Part shown: in pieces, positions 1-5,942 of the stretch
Layout: the number at the start of each line of letters is the position of its first letter
Position numbering within the stretch: the stretch's first letter is position 1
Origin: Cyanobacteria bacterium UBA9971
GTDB taxonomy: Bacteria > Cyanobacteriota > Vampirovibrionia > Gastranaerophilales > UBA9971
Direction: 5' to 3'
Assembly: GCA_003499955.1 (NCBI GenBank)
Contig: DNRP01000008.1
Span: 1 to 6,274, forward strand
DNA length: 6,274 nt
Notes under the pieces: model-generated
Told to the model about the DNA's origin: nothing
The model's input: the letters and a program-made list of their open reading frames with translations, nothing else
Databases searched by the model: none
Translations under genes and position numbers: made by a program

Positions 1-794
<794 letters not shown>

Positions 795-810
795 TTACTA
801 ATTTTTATTC

Positions 811-901
811 GTCATTGCGAGGAGCTTGCGACGAAGCAATCCAAAAAATATTAGTCTTTTTATTTGGATTGCCGCGCTCCCGTTGGTCGCTCGCAATGAC
901 A
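811..901. repeat. Dispersed palindromic repeat between groES and groEL (TGTCATTGCGAG type)
   Basis: GTCATTGCGAG (811-821) is the exact reverse complement of CTCGCAATGAC (890-900). Inside it, GCAATCCAAA (836-845) pairs with TTTGGATTGC (863-872), leaving a short AT-rich loop. The whole can fold as a long hairpin in the groES-groEL mRNA. On the minus strand no U-tract follows it, so it does not look like an intrinsic terminator. The same terminal motif recurs at 2618-2752. I recognise this as a MITE- or REP-like family common in several AT-rich bacterial lineages; it encodes no protein. Confidence 0.85.
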
Positions 902-910
902 AAAAGGGGA

Positions 911-1210
911 CTATTCGATAATTCCTAAAATATCTCTAATGGAAAGAATTTTGTATTCTGTTCCTTCAAATTTAATATCAGATCCGCCGTATTTAGCGAA
1001 AAGAACTGTTTCTCCAACTTTAACGTCCATCGGTTCTTTATTTCCGTTATCGAGGGTTCTTCCTGTTCCTACAGCTACAACTTCGCCTTTTTGGGGTTTT
1101 TCTCTGGCTGAATCAGGTAAAATGATTCCGCCAAGAGTTGTTTGTGTTTCTTCAAGAACTTTAATTAGTATCTTGTCGCCAAGTGGTCTAATTTTTAATT
1201 CGCTAGCCAT
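911..1210 (-). CDS. groES: Co-chaperonin GroES (Hsp10)
   Basis: GroES is the heptameric lid of the GroEL chamber. At 99 residues it has the normal family length. The N-terminal strand (LKIRPLGDKILIKV, residues 5-18), the mobile loop that docks on GroEL (about 20-34, with the GGIILP hydrophobic tip at 27-32), the KGEVVAVG strand (41-48) and the C-terminal YKILSIRDILGII segment are all present. The ATG at 1210-1208 has a GGAGGA site about 9 bases upstream (1220-1225). It is the first gene of a groES-groEL operon: a terminator at 1351-1391 separates it from the unit upstream. I searched the leader for the CIRCE operator (TTAGCACTC-N9-GAGTGCTAA) and did not find it; a different palindrome sits at 1285-1300. 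The plus-strand open frame across this gene is a shadow. Confidence 0.98.
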   Translation of the reverse strand: MASELKIRPLGDKILIKVLEETQTTLGGIILPDSAREKPQKGEVVAVGTGRTLDNGNKEPMDVKVGETVLFAKYGGSDIKFEGTEYKILSIRDILGIIE

Positions 1211-1284
1211 TTTAAAATTTCCTCCAGTATAAAACTTTAATTACTTTTTCTCTTTAGATTAATAATGATACCTAAAACATGATT

Positions 1285-1300
1285 TTTATACATGTATAAA
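1285..1300. promoter_or_regulatory. 16-bp perfect palindrome in the groES leader, candidate operator
   Basis: TTTATACATGTATAAA is self-complementary over all 16 bases and lies 75 bases upstream of the groES start, inside the only interval (1211-1350) that can hold the operon promoter. On the minus strand it contains TATACA and TATAAA, either of which could serve as a -10 box, but I see no good -35 hexamer at 16-18 bases. A regulator-binding role is inferred from symmetry and position. In DNA this AT-rich, chance palindromes of this size are uncommon but possible. Confidence 0.35.
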
Positions 1301-1350
1301 TTTTTTTGATTCATTTAATAATAAATTTACACAAAAATTTTTTTTACATA

Positions 1351-1391
1351 AAAAATCTTAATGAAAAATTAATGTTTTCATTAAGATTTTT
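1351..1391 (-). terminator. Hairpin terminator after the lmo0937-like gene
   Basis: AAAAATCTTAATGAAAA (1351-1367) and TTTTCATTAAGATTTTT (1375-1391) are perfect reverse complements of 17 bases with a 7-base loop. On the minus strand the hairpin starts 24 bases after the stop codon at 1416 and its distal arm ends in a run of T. It therefore fits an intrinsic terminator that isolates the DUF2795/lmo0937 unit from groES. The A and T runs on both sides mean it could also work in the other direction. Confidence 0.8.
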
Positions 1392-1415
1392 AAGATAAAA
1401 ATTTTATTTACTTGA

Positions 1416-1559
1416 TTATACCCTTCTAATTAGTCTAATTATCAGAACTATTAATGCAATAACCAGAATTAGGTGAATTAAACCGCCGCCTATATGGAAT
1501 AAAAAGCCTCCCAGCCAGAATATTATAAGAAGAAGTATTATAAAATCTAATAATCCCAT
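1416..1559 (-). CDS. 47-residue lmo0937-type small membrane protein
   Basis: This gene is short and easy to miss. The ATG at 1559-1557 is preceded by a strong GGGAGG site 7 bases upstream, and the frame ends with TAA at 1418-1416. The peptide begins MGLLDFIILLLIIFWLGGF, has a glycine-rich turn with histidines (HIGGGLIHL, about residues 22-30), then a second hydrophobic stretch ending IIRLIRRV. This is two short membrane segments with a basic cytoplasmic tail. The pattern W-L-x-G ... G-G-L-I-H-L-I-L-V-I-A-L-I-V-L-I-I-R-L matches the lmo0937 (DUF5670) family, whose function is unknown to me. It starts 23 bases after the stop of the DUF2795-like gene and is probably co-transcribed with it. The family call rests on recalled consensus and was not tested by search. 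Confidence 0.82.
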   Translation of the reverse strand: MGLLDFIILLLIIFWLGGFLFHIGGGLIHLILVIALIVLIIRLIRRV

Positions 1560-1582
1560 GATTTAACCTCCCATGAATTTAA

Positions 1583-1873
1583 TTATTTAAGAGATTTTTC
1601 TATATCTACAGGTGAATTAAATGTACCCTTTTGAACATAATCTAATACTTCTTTGAGCTTCATTGTTTCACCTTTTTCAATTTCAACCACACAGTTACCG
1701 TATCTTCTTACAAGTTGGTTTTTTGTGATTGGAAAATCAACATCTTTCAGGCAATGGGCAATTGCTGCAGCACCATAAACATGTTTCGTTTTTAATTCAG
1801 TCTTTTCCATTTCTGATTTTGCTCCGGTGGTCTTTATTGTTGTTTCCCATCTTGTTCTATGATGTTTTTTCAT
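1583..1873 (-). CDS. DUF2795-domain protein, 96 residues
   Basis: This is a small soluble protein with no signal peptide or membrane segment. Residues 1-33 are basic and polar and look unstructured. Residues 37-96 carry the DUF2795 pattern: a helix with LKDVDFPITKNQLV (42-55), a central helix around LKEVLDYVQ (73-81) and the closing F-N-S-P-V-D-I-E-K-S-L motif (85-95). In that family the equivalent is a LxGVDFPAxKxxL ... YxSPxDVxxAL fold of about 60 residues; its biochemical role is not established to my knowledge. The start ATG (1873-1871) has an AAAGGAG site 8 bases upstream. It heads a two-gene unit with the lmo0937-like peptide. The 123-bp gap to mpg upstream holds a possible terminator and a small palindrome, so it probably has its own promoter. 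Confidence 0.8.
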   Translation of the reverse strand: MKKHHRTRWETTIKTTGAKSEMEKTELKTKHVYGAAAIAHCLKDVDFPITKNQLVRRYGNCVVEIEKGETMKLKEVLDYVQKGTFNSPVDIEKSLK

Positions 1874-1906
1874 TATATTTTCTCCTTTATTAAATTAATC
1901 TTTTTT

Positions 1907-1918
1907 ATGATTAATCAT
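1907..1918. promoter_or_regulatory. 12-bp palindrome upstream of the DUF2795-like gene
   Basis: ATGATTAATCAT is perfectly self-complementary and sits 33 bases upstream of the start codon at 1873, where an operator would be expected. The minus strand next to it reads TATCATGATTA, which could include a -10 box (TATCAT), but no convincing -35 is seen. The function is inferred from position only. Confidence 0.22.
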
Positions 1919-1936
1919 GATATTGGTTTTTTTATG

Positions 1937-1978
1937 AAAAAACATTATGAAAATAGGCAGTTTTTATGCCCTTTTTTC
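1937..1978 (-). terminator. Possible weak terminator after mpg
   Basis: On the minus strand, shortly after the mpg stop, an A-run followed by GGGCA faces TGCC followed by TTTTC, forming an imperfect hairpin (1949-1978) with a 4-bp GC core. A T-tract (1937-1942) follows about 6 bases later. The stem has an A-A mismatch and the T-tract is displaced, so this is only a candidate. Confidence 0.35.
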
Positions 1979-1996
1979 ATTTATATAAGTACTATA

Positions 1997-2539
1997 TTAA
2001 AGCTTTGAAACAAATTTGTTCTCTTTGATATAAAACCTCCACGGGAAGTCCGCAGCAAGTTTTATGCCTATACGTGTGGTTGTGATGATTTGTTTTTTGG
2101 GAACAATAATTCCTTCTTCTATCCAGAGGTCGGATTCTTTGGAAGTAATGTCAGTTTCGTTAAATTCTTTTGTTATATTCAGAGCTTTGCAGAGTTTTCC
2201 CGGGCCGTTTGTGTTTTCTGTAGGAGGAAGAGGCTCTAAGGCTCTGATTAAAACTGCGCCTGCTCTGTCATATTCTTCTGTAACAATATTCATGCAGTGA
2301 TACATCCCGTAAATAAAATAAACATAGGCGATTCCGGGCTGCTTAAAAAGTGTTATTGCGCGCGGTGTTTTGCCTTTGAAGGCATGACATGCCGGATCTT
2401 CCTGTGTGTAGGCTTCGACTTCCACGATAATTCCGCTTAAAATCCCGCTTTCAGTGCGTCTGTTTAATTTGCAGCCGAGAATATCTTTTGCAACTTCGAG
2501 AGTATTTCTGTTGTAAAAATCCTGAGAAATTATGGTCAT
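1997..2539 (-). CDS. mpg: 3-methyladenine DNA glycosylase (Mpg/AAG family)
   Basis: This cytosolic base-excision repair enzyme cuts alkylated and deaminated purines (3-methyladenine, hypoxanthine) from DNA. The 180 residues span the whole family fold. Aligned by eye to human AAG: E42 in IVEVEAY is the catalytic Glu (human E125); Y44 (human Y127), H52 (H136) and Y74 (Y159) form the base pocket; Y77 in YVYFIYGMY is the DNA-intercalating Tyr (Y162); N84 and R99 (in LIRALEP) match N169 and R182. NGPGKLCKAL (111-120) is the other signature. The loop between Y44 and H52 seems one residue shorter than in many homologues. The ATG at 2539 has no good ribosome site (upstream reads GACAAATAAACAAA), but MTIISQDFY fits the family N-terminus, so the start is kept. 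It is divergent from the CBS-domain gene, with a repeat between them. An adaptive-response link cannot be seen. Confidence 0.96.
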   Translation of the reverse strand: MTIISQDFYNRNTLEVAKDILGCKLNRRTESGILSGIIVEVEAYTQEDPACHAFKGKTPRAITLFKQPGIAYVYFIYGMYHCMNIVTEEYDRAGAVLIRALEPLPPTENTNGPGKLCKALNITKEFNETDITSKESDLWIEEGIIVPKKQIITTTRIGIKLAADFPWRFYIKENKFVSKL

Positions 2540-2617
2540 TTTGTTTATTTGTCTACTTTCTGCTGATGAAATGCGGGAAAAGGTTTGTTATTTTTCTATT
2601 ATAAACCAACATCGTTC

Positions 2618-2752
2618 TGTCATTGCGAGGAGGGTTAAAAACCCGACGTGGCAATCTATTATAATTTTTGTTAGTTGGGCAGATCCTCACGTCGTCGCTA
2701 TGCTCCTCCTCAGGATGACAATGTGGCGAATACAAGACTGCTCGCAATGACA
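2618..2752. repeat. Mosaic inverted repeat between mpg and the CBS gene
   Basis: The outer ends TGTCATTGCGAG (2618-2629) and CTCGCAATGACA (2741-2752) are perfect 12-bp inverted repeats of the type seen at 811-901. The left half continues through a hairpin GGGTTAAAAACCC (2632-2644) to GGCAATCT. Inside lies AGATCCTCACG ... CTCAGGATGACA (2681-2720), which reversed reads TGTCATCCTGAG ... GGATCT, the other repeat type seen at 4114-4211. So a half-unit of one family appears embedded in, or recombined with, the other. Two short open frames across it (plus and minus) are repeat-derived and not taken as genes. A perfect TATAAT lies at 2660-2665 in the central spacer. Confidence 0.82.
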
Positions 2753-2783
2753 ATTCCACGAAAAAAACTAAAGGAGGGAAATT

Positions 2784-3236
2784 ATGCAGTTTTATGTAAA
2801 GGATATAATGTCCACAGAATTAATAACAATCAAAGAAAACACCCAGATACGGGACGTAATTAAAATATTTGTAAACAATGACGTGTCAGGACTGCCTGTA
2901 CTTGATCAGGACGGCTATCTTGCAGGAGTTGTAAGTTCTACAGATGTGCTTAAACAGGAAAGTTCACATAGTTTTTATAATACAACGATGACTAAAAACT
3001 ATGAACTCGAGCTGTTGGAAGATGTAAAGTTTTTTGATCAGCCGGTTTCATCTATTATGTCAGAAGATTTATACACCGTAGAGCCGGATGCAACTATTGC
3101 GAAAATGGCAAAAATTATGTATGAAAAGAAAATTCACCGTTTGCTTGTAACGGAATATGATAAACTTGTGGGAATTGTAACAACTTTTGACGTGTTAAAA
3201 CTTCTGGCAACCAGCGATGAGGAAGTTGTTATATAA
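2784..3236 (+). CDS. Stand-alone tandem CBS-domain protein
   Basis: The 150-residue soluble protein consists of two CBS domains (about residues 5-60 and 86-146) forming one Bateman module. CBS1 has VKDIMSTELITI, then VSGLPVLDQDGYLAGVVSSTDVLK; CBS2 has VSSIMSEDLYTVEPDATI, then IHRLLVTEYDKLVGIVTTFDVLK. The G-x-V-S/T-x-x-D-V end of each domain is the usual adenosine-nucleotide contact site (T/S-x-x-D, with D54 and D140). Such stand-alone pairs typically sense AMP/ATP or SAM and act on partner proteins; the ligand and partner here cannot be told. Start ATG 2784 has a strong AAGGAGG site 6 bases upstream (2771-2777). Only about 18 bases separate that site from the repeat, so the promoter must lie in or beyond it. 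It converges with the MalG-like gene with only 2 bp between stop codons. Confidence 0.95.
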   Translation: MQFYVKDIMSTELITIKENTQIRDVIKIFVNNDVSGLPVLDQDGYLAGVVSSTDVLKQESSHSFYNTTMTKNYELELLEDVKFFDQPVSSIMSEDLYTVEPDATIAKMAKIMYEKKIHRLLVTEYDKLVGIVTTFDVLKLLATSDEEVVI

Positions 3237-3238
3237 AT

Positions 3239-4075
3239 TTACTCTTTTACTGCGCCCTGTGTGGTGCCTTCGATAAAGTATCTTTGAAGTCCCAGAAAAA
3301 ATACAAGGATAGGAATAGTTGCTATTATTGCTCCTGCTGAAATATAACGCCAGTTTGCACTGAATACGCCTTGTAAATCGTTTATTCCAACAGGCAGTGT
3401 GTACATTTCCCGCCTTGTAAGAACGATACTCGGCCAGAGAAATTCGCTCCATGCGCCGACAAACGTGAATATAGCAAGTGTTGCGAGTGCGGGTTTTACT
3501 AAAGGCATGAATATTTTTAGCCAGATGTCATAAGTGTTGCAGCCGTCAATAATTGCAGCTTCTTCAAGCTCTTTTGGTATTCCCAGAAAAGCCTGACGCA
3601 TGAGAAAAATCCCGAAAGCATTCACTGCAAAAGGTAAAATCAGTCCCGCAAATCCTGCAAAATCAGAAGCGGAGTCAACAAGATTGAGTTTTAATACCAT
3701 TAAATAAATAGGTATCATAATTACCTGAAAAGGAACCATAATTGTTGCCAGTACAGCGTAAAAAACCATGTTTTTTCCTTTAAAACGCATTCTGGCAAGG
3801 GGGTATGCGGCAAGCGCGGAAAGCAAAAGATTAAGAAAAACAGTGATTCCTGAAACAATAAAACTGTTTATTATATAGCCCATAAAAGGAATTTGCTTCC
3901 AAACTCCCGTAAAGTTTTCTAATGTGAAGTGTTGTGGAATTAAAATTGGCGGATACGCAAAAATATTTTCGTCCGATGCTTTTAAAGCTGTCGATAAAAG
4001 CCATAGAAAAGGACCTATAGAAATAATTGCCAAAATTATAAGTGCTGCATAAGCTAAGATTTTTTTGAGGTTCAT
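3239..4075 (-). CDS. Carbohydrate ABC transporter permease, MalG/UgpE type
   Basis: This is an inner-membrane subunit of a binding-protein-dependent sugar importer. At 278 residues it has the normal length for the MalG family. It has six predicted membrane segments, the first at about residues 6-29 (AALIILAIISIGPFLWLL), and opens with the family's ...FxWxxxxxLK pattern. The ATPase-docking EAA loop is at about 167-195: IPKELEEAAIIDGCNTYD, then IFMPLVKPAL, matching EAA---G---------I-LP. The conserved W-S-E-F-L-W-P (209-215) follows, and the tail reads LGLQRYFIEGTTQGAVK, which is typical of the family. The ATG at 4075 has an AAGGAAG site about 5 bases upstream. It is the second gene after the MalF-like gene, with a repeat in the 143-bp gap. 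The substrate (sugar, oligosaccharide or glycerol-phosphate) cannot be read from the sequence. Confidence 0.96.
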   Translation of the reverse strand: MNLKKILAYAALIILAIISIGPFLWLLSTALKASDENIFAYPPILIPQHFTLENFTGVWKQIPFMGYIINSFIVSGITVFLNLLLSALAAYPLARMRFKGKNMVFYAVLATIMVPFQVIMIPIYLMVLKLNLVDSASDFAGFAGLILPFAVNAFGIFLMRQAFLGIPKELEEAAIIDGCNTYDIWLKIFMPLVKPALATLAIFTFVGAWSEFLWPSIVLTRREMYTLPVGINDLQGVFSANWRYISAGAIIATIPILVFFLGLQRYFIEGTTQGAVKE

Positions 4076-4113
4076 TTTTCTTCCTTTTTATTTGTTCTTT
4101 TGTTTTTCTTTTT

Positions 4114-4211
4114 TGTCATCCTGAGCAGAGCGAAGGATCTGTCCCGTATAAAATAAAAGCTTTTAATTGTCTATTAGACAGATTCTTCGGGCTAAAGCCC
4201 TCAGAATGACA
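4114..4211. repeat. Dispersed palindromic repeat between the two permease genes (TGTCATCCTGAG type)
   Basis: TGTCATCCTGAG (4114-4125) faces CTCAGAATGACA (4200-4211), complementary apart from one G-T pair. CGAAGGATCTGTC (4131-4143) faces GACAGATTCTTCG (4177-4189), again with one wobble. A small extra hairpin, GGGCTAAAGCCC, lies within the right arm. On the minus strand the element is followed by an A-rich run, not a T-run, so read-through from the first to the second permease gene is expected. It shares its ends with the inner part of the repeat at 2681-2720. Confidence 0.85.
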
Positions 4212-4218
4212 GCGGTGA

Positions 4219-5094
4219 TTAAGCTATTGGCTGTTTGTTATTTTCAAAGAATTTTACATTAATAATTGACATTATCATTACTATAACAAGAAGAACCACG
4301 CCTGCCGCAGAAGCATAGCCCATATCTAGGTTTTCAAAAGCTCTCTGGTATATGTAATAAACTATGGTTTTGCTTGCATTTAAAGGTCCGCCTTGAGTCA
4401 TTACATAGATTTCCACAAAAACTTTCATCGCGGAAATCGAGCTTATAACGCTTACCAGTGTAATTGTCGGCATCAAATGAGGAACAGTAACAGCCAGATG
4501 TTTCTGTAAGGTGTTTGCGCCGTCTATATCACAAGCTTCATAAAGATCTTTCGGGACAGAAGTCAAGGCGGCAAGATAAATTACCATATAATACCCCAGC
4601 CCTTTCCAGATAGTTACTGCCATTACAGAATACAGGGCAAATCTCGGGTCAGTAAGCCAGCCTATTTTGGAAATATTAAACAGGCTTATTATATAATTAA
4701 GAATACCGCTGTCCGCATAAATCCATTTCCAGGCAATTCCTGCAACTACTATTGAAACTATTACGGGAATATAAATCATTACCCTGAATATTTTTATGCC
4801 TTGTAATTTCTGATTTACCAGAATTGCAATCACAAGCGACAAAACAACAAGCAGAGGAACAACTCCTATAAGGTATATAAACGTATTCACCAGAGTTTTC
4901 CAGAATACAGGAGCGTGAAAAAGATTTATATAGTTTTCCAGTCCCACCCATTGAGGATTATATATGTCATTTCTGTAACTTTGAAAGCTCAATAAAAAGC
5001 TTTCCAGAAACGGGATAAAAAAGAACAGTATTAATATAACCGCGGCCGGTGCTAAAAACAGATATGGCGTGAATTGTTTCGAGTATTTGTACAA
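4219..5094 (-). CDS. Carbohydrate ABC transporter permease, MalF/UgpA type (TTG start)
   Basis: This is the partner inner-membrane permease of the gene at 3239-4075. With the chosen start it has 291 residues, normal for the UgpA/LacF group. Membrane segment 1 (about 11-30, LFLAPAAVILILFFFIPF) is followed by the usual periplasmic W-V-G-L-E-N-Y motif (49-55). The EAA loop is at about 180-210 (VPKDLYEACDIDGANT ... VPHLMP), with EAC in place of EAA, and MTQGGPLNASKT at 232-243 is a family signature. The start is TTG (5094-5092): AGGAG lies 7 bases upstream (5102-5106) and the peptide MYKYSKQFTPYLFLAP matches the expected N-terminus. The frame stays open to an ATG at 5175, but those 27 extra codons run into a dispersed repeat and have no ribosome site of their own, so I reject that start. 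No ATPase or solute-binding gene lies beside it. Confidence 0.94.
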   Translation of the reverse strand: MYKYSKQFTPYLFLAPAAVILILFFFIPFLESFLLSFQSYRNDIYNPQWVGLENYINLFHAPVFWKTLVNTFIYLIGVVPLLVVLSLVIAILVNQKLQGIKIFRVMIYIPVIVSIVVAGIAWKWIYADSGILNYIISLFNISKIGWLTDPRFALYSVMAVTIWKGLGYYMVIYLAALTSVPKDLYEACDIDGANTLQKHLAVTVPHLMPTITLVSVISSISAMKVFVEIYVMTQGGPLNASKTIVYYIYQRAFENLDMGYASAAGVVLLVIVMIMSIINVKFFENNKQPIA

Positions 5095-5101
5095 ATTTTT
5101 T

Positions 5102-5106
5102 CTCCT
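5102..5106 (-). promoter_or_regulatory. Ribosome binding site deciding the TTG start of the MalF-like gene
   Basis: The minus strand reads GGTAGGAGA, then seven bases, then TTG TAC AAA. AGGAG at this distance is the best ribosome site within 100 bases and fixes the start at 5094 instead of the in-frame ATG at 5175. Confidence 0.8.
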
Positions 5107-5123
5107 ACCTTTTTTAAATACAA

Positions 5124-5161
5124 GGTCGAGCGAGTCGCCGAAGGCGACGGAAAGCGAGACC
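5124..5161. repeat. GC-rich hairpin repeat upstream of the permease operon
   Basis: GGTC (5124-5127) pairs with GACC (5158-5161), and GTCGCC (5134-5139) pairs with GGCGAC (5143-5148) around a GAA loop, with imperfect pairing between. On the minus strand it spells the SLSVAFGDSLDLV-type peptide often seen as a false extension of ORFs in genomes carrying this repeat. It lies in the 5' untranslated leader of the permease operon. Its base composition is clearly richer in GC than the surroundings. Confidence 0.7.
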
Positions 5162-5176
5162 AAAATCCCGAACAAG

Positions 5177-5208
5177 TCCCCCCTTGAGGGGGGATTTAGG
5201 GGGGTGGT
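5177..5208. repeat. C6/G6 dispersed repeat (CCCCCCTTGAGGGGGG type)
   Basis: TCCCCCC (5177-5183) and GGGGGGA (5188-5194) pair around a TTGA loop, followed by TTTAGGGGGGTGGT, a second G6 run that could compete for the same C6 arm. I recognise this as a dispersed intergenic repeat seen in cyanobacteria and other phyla. It directly adjoins the GC-rich hairpin at 5124-5161, so the two units form a compound repeat in the permease leader. Confidence 0.75.
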
Positions 5209-5299
5209 ATAAAAATTTCATAATTTAAATACCTTAATTTCAAATCTTTATTAAACTAATTGTAAACATTTTTTATAAAATATACAAAAAAAATTAATT

Positions 5300-5328
5300 T
5301 TGTACCTTCCTGTGTTTTAATATATAAA
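5300..5328 (+). promoter_or_regulatory. Candidate promoter for the gene at 5400
   Basis: TTGTAC (5300-5305) and TATAAA (5323-5328) are spaced by 17 bases in a very AT-rich stretch, giving a predicted transcript start near 5335. The -35 is a poor match (TTG only), while the -10 and spacing are good. The rest of the 305-bp gap between the divergent genes (5095-5399) contains the two repeat units at 5124-5208 and AT-rich DNA (5209-5299), which presumably holds the permease promoter; I could not pick one there. Confidence 0.45.
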
Positions 5329-5399
5329 AGAACTAATACTTAGAATTGTTGACTAAATTGTACAAACAACTTAATGAGTTAGACAACTTGGGGAAAATT

Positions 5400-5942
5400 A
5401 TGGCAGTAAACATCACCGCAGAAGAGAAAGCAAAGCAGTTAGATAAGATTTTAGACCAGAGTATAAAAAAGACATATATGACAAGTCAGCATGGTTCCAA
5501 TTCGGATATACAAAGCTTAACAATTGAAACAATGAAGCCTAATTTTATGATGAGAAATAATTGTTTCATCAGAAAAGGTGTTCCTGAATCTCATAGAAGA
5601 GTAGCGGACAGCTTTATGATAATTAAAAAAGTTTTTGGACATCCCGTTGTTCAGTCAAAAATCAGTGATGAAGAAAAAGCGCTGCTTGTTAAATATGATT
5701 TTAATCCGCTGGAATTAAGCACAACAAAGCAAATTGAAGATGAACTGGTTTTTCTTAAAAGATGGAGTTATTCCAGAAACAGAGAACTTCAGGATGCAGC
5801 CGATGAAATTATTCAAATAAGAGCAAAAGAGCTTAAATATCTCATAGCTACAAGATATGTAAATACTAATAAAAATTACAACGGCTATCAGGTATTAGAA
5901 AAATATCTGGAAGAAATTTCAAAATATTTTAGACAGGGGTGA
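5400..5942 (+). CDS. Unrecognised 180-residue charged helical protein
   Basis: I do not recognise this family. From ATG 5400 it has 180 residues, no signal peptide and no membrane segment, and is rich in Lys, Glu and Ile, so it is probably cytoplasmic and mostly helical. Residues 1-25 are an amphipathic helix (ITAEEKAKQLDKILDQSIKK). The middle (48-80) is basic, with NFMMRNNCFIRKGVPESHRR. Residues 88-178 form several helices, including QIEDELVFLKRW and ELQDAADEIIQIRAKELKYL. The single cysteine is C55. The frame opens upstream to tandem TTG codons at 5346 (18 extra residues, LYKQLNELDNLGK, plausible as coding), but neither TTG has a ribosome site; ATG 5400 has only a weak GGGGA 6 bases upstream, so the start is uncertain. 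It has its own likely promoter and a strong terminator, so it is probably a single-gene unit. Confidence 0.75.
   Translation: MAVNITAEEKAKQLDKILDQSIKKTYMTSQHGSNSDIQSLTIETMKPNFMMRNNCFIRKGVPESHRRVADSFMIIKKVFGHPVVQSKISDEEKALLVKYDFNPLELSTTKQIEDELVFLKRWSYSRNRELQDAADEIIQIRAKELKYLIATRYVNTNKNYNGYQVLEKYLEEISKYFRQG

Noticed and set aside
811..901. Repeat hairpin as an intrinsic terminator between groES and groEL
   Set aside because: On the minus strand it is followed by GAATAAAAATTAG with no U-tract, so termination is not supported.
939..1232. Plus-strand 97-residue open frame
   Set aside because: Shadow of groES, whose identity is certain.
811..2752. CRISPR array or transposon formed by the repeated ends
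   Set aside because: Copies are irregularly spaced with no spacer pattern, and no transposase or cas gene lies between them.
2532..2863. Short open frames on both strands across the mpg-CBS gap
   Set aside because: Their peptides (for example CHPEEEHSDDVRI and VIARRVKNPTWQS) are translations of the dispersed repeat, a common false gene call.
3195..3452. Minus-strand 85-residue open frame
   Set aside because: Out-of-frame shadow of the MalG-like gene; basic, low-complexity peptide with no family resemblance.
3239..4075. Amino-acid or phosphonate-type permease instead of a sugar type
   Set aside because: The pair architecture, W-V-G-L-E-N-Y and MTQGGPLNASKT motifs and the MalG-type tail fit the carbohydrate uptake group.
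4697..4951. Minus-strand 84-residue open frame
   Set aside because: Out-of-frame shadow of the MalF-like gene; Ser- and Cys-rich peptide typical of wrong-frame translation.
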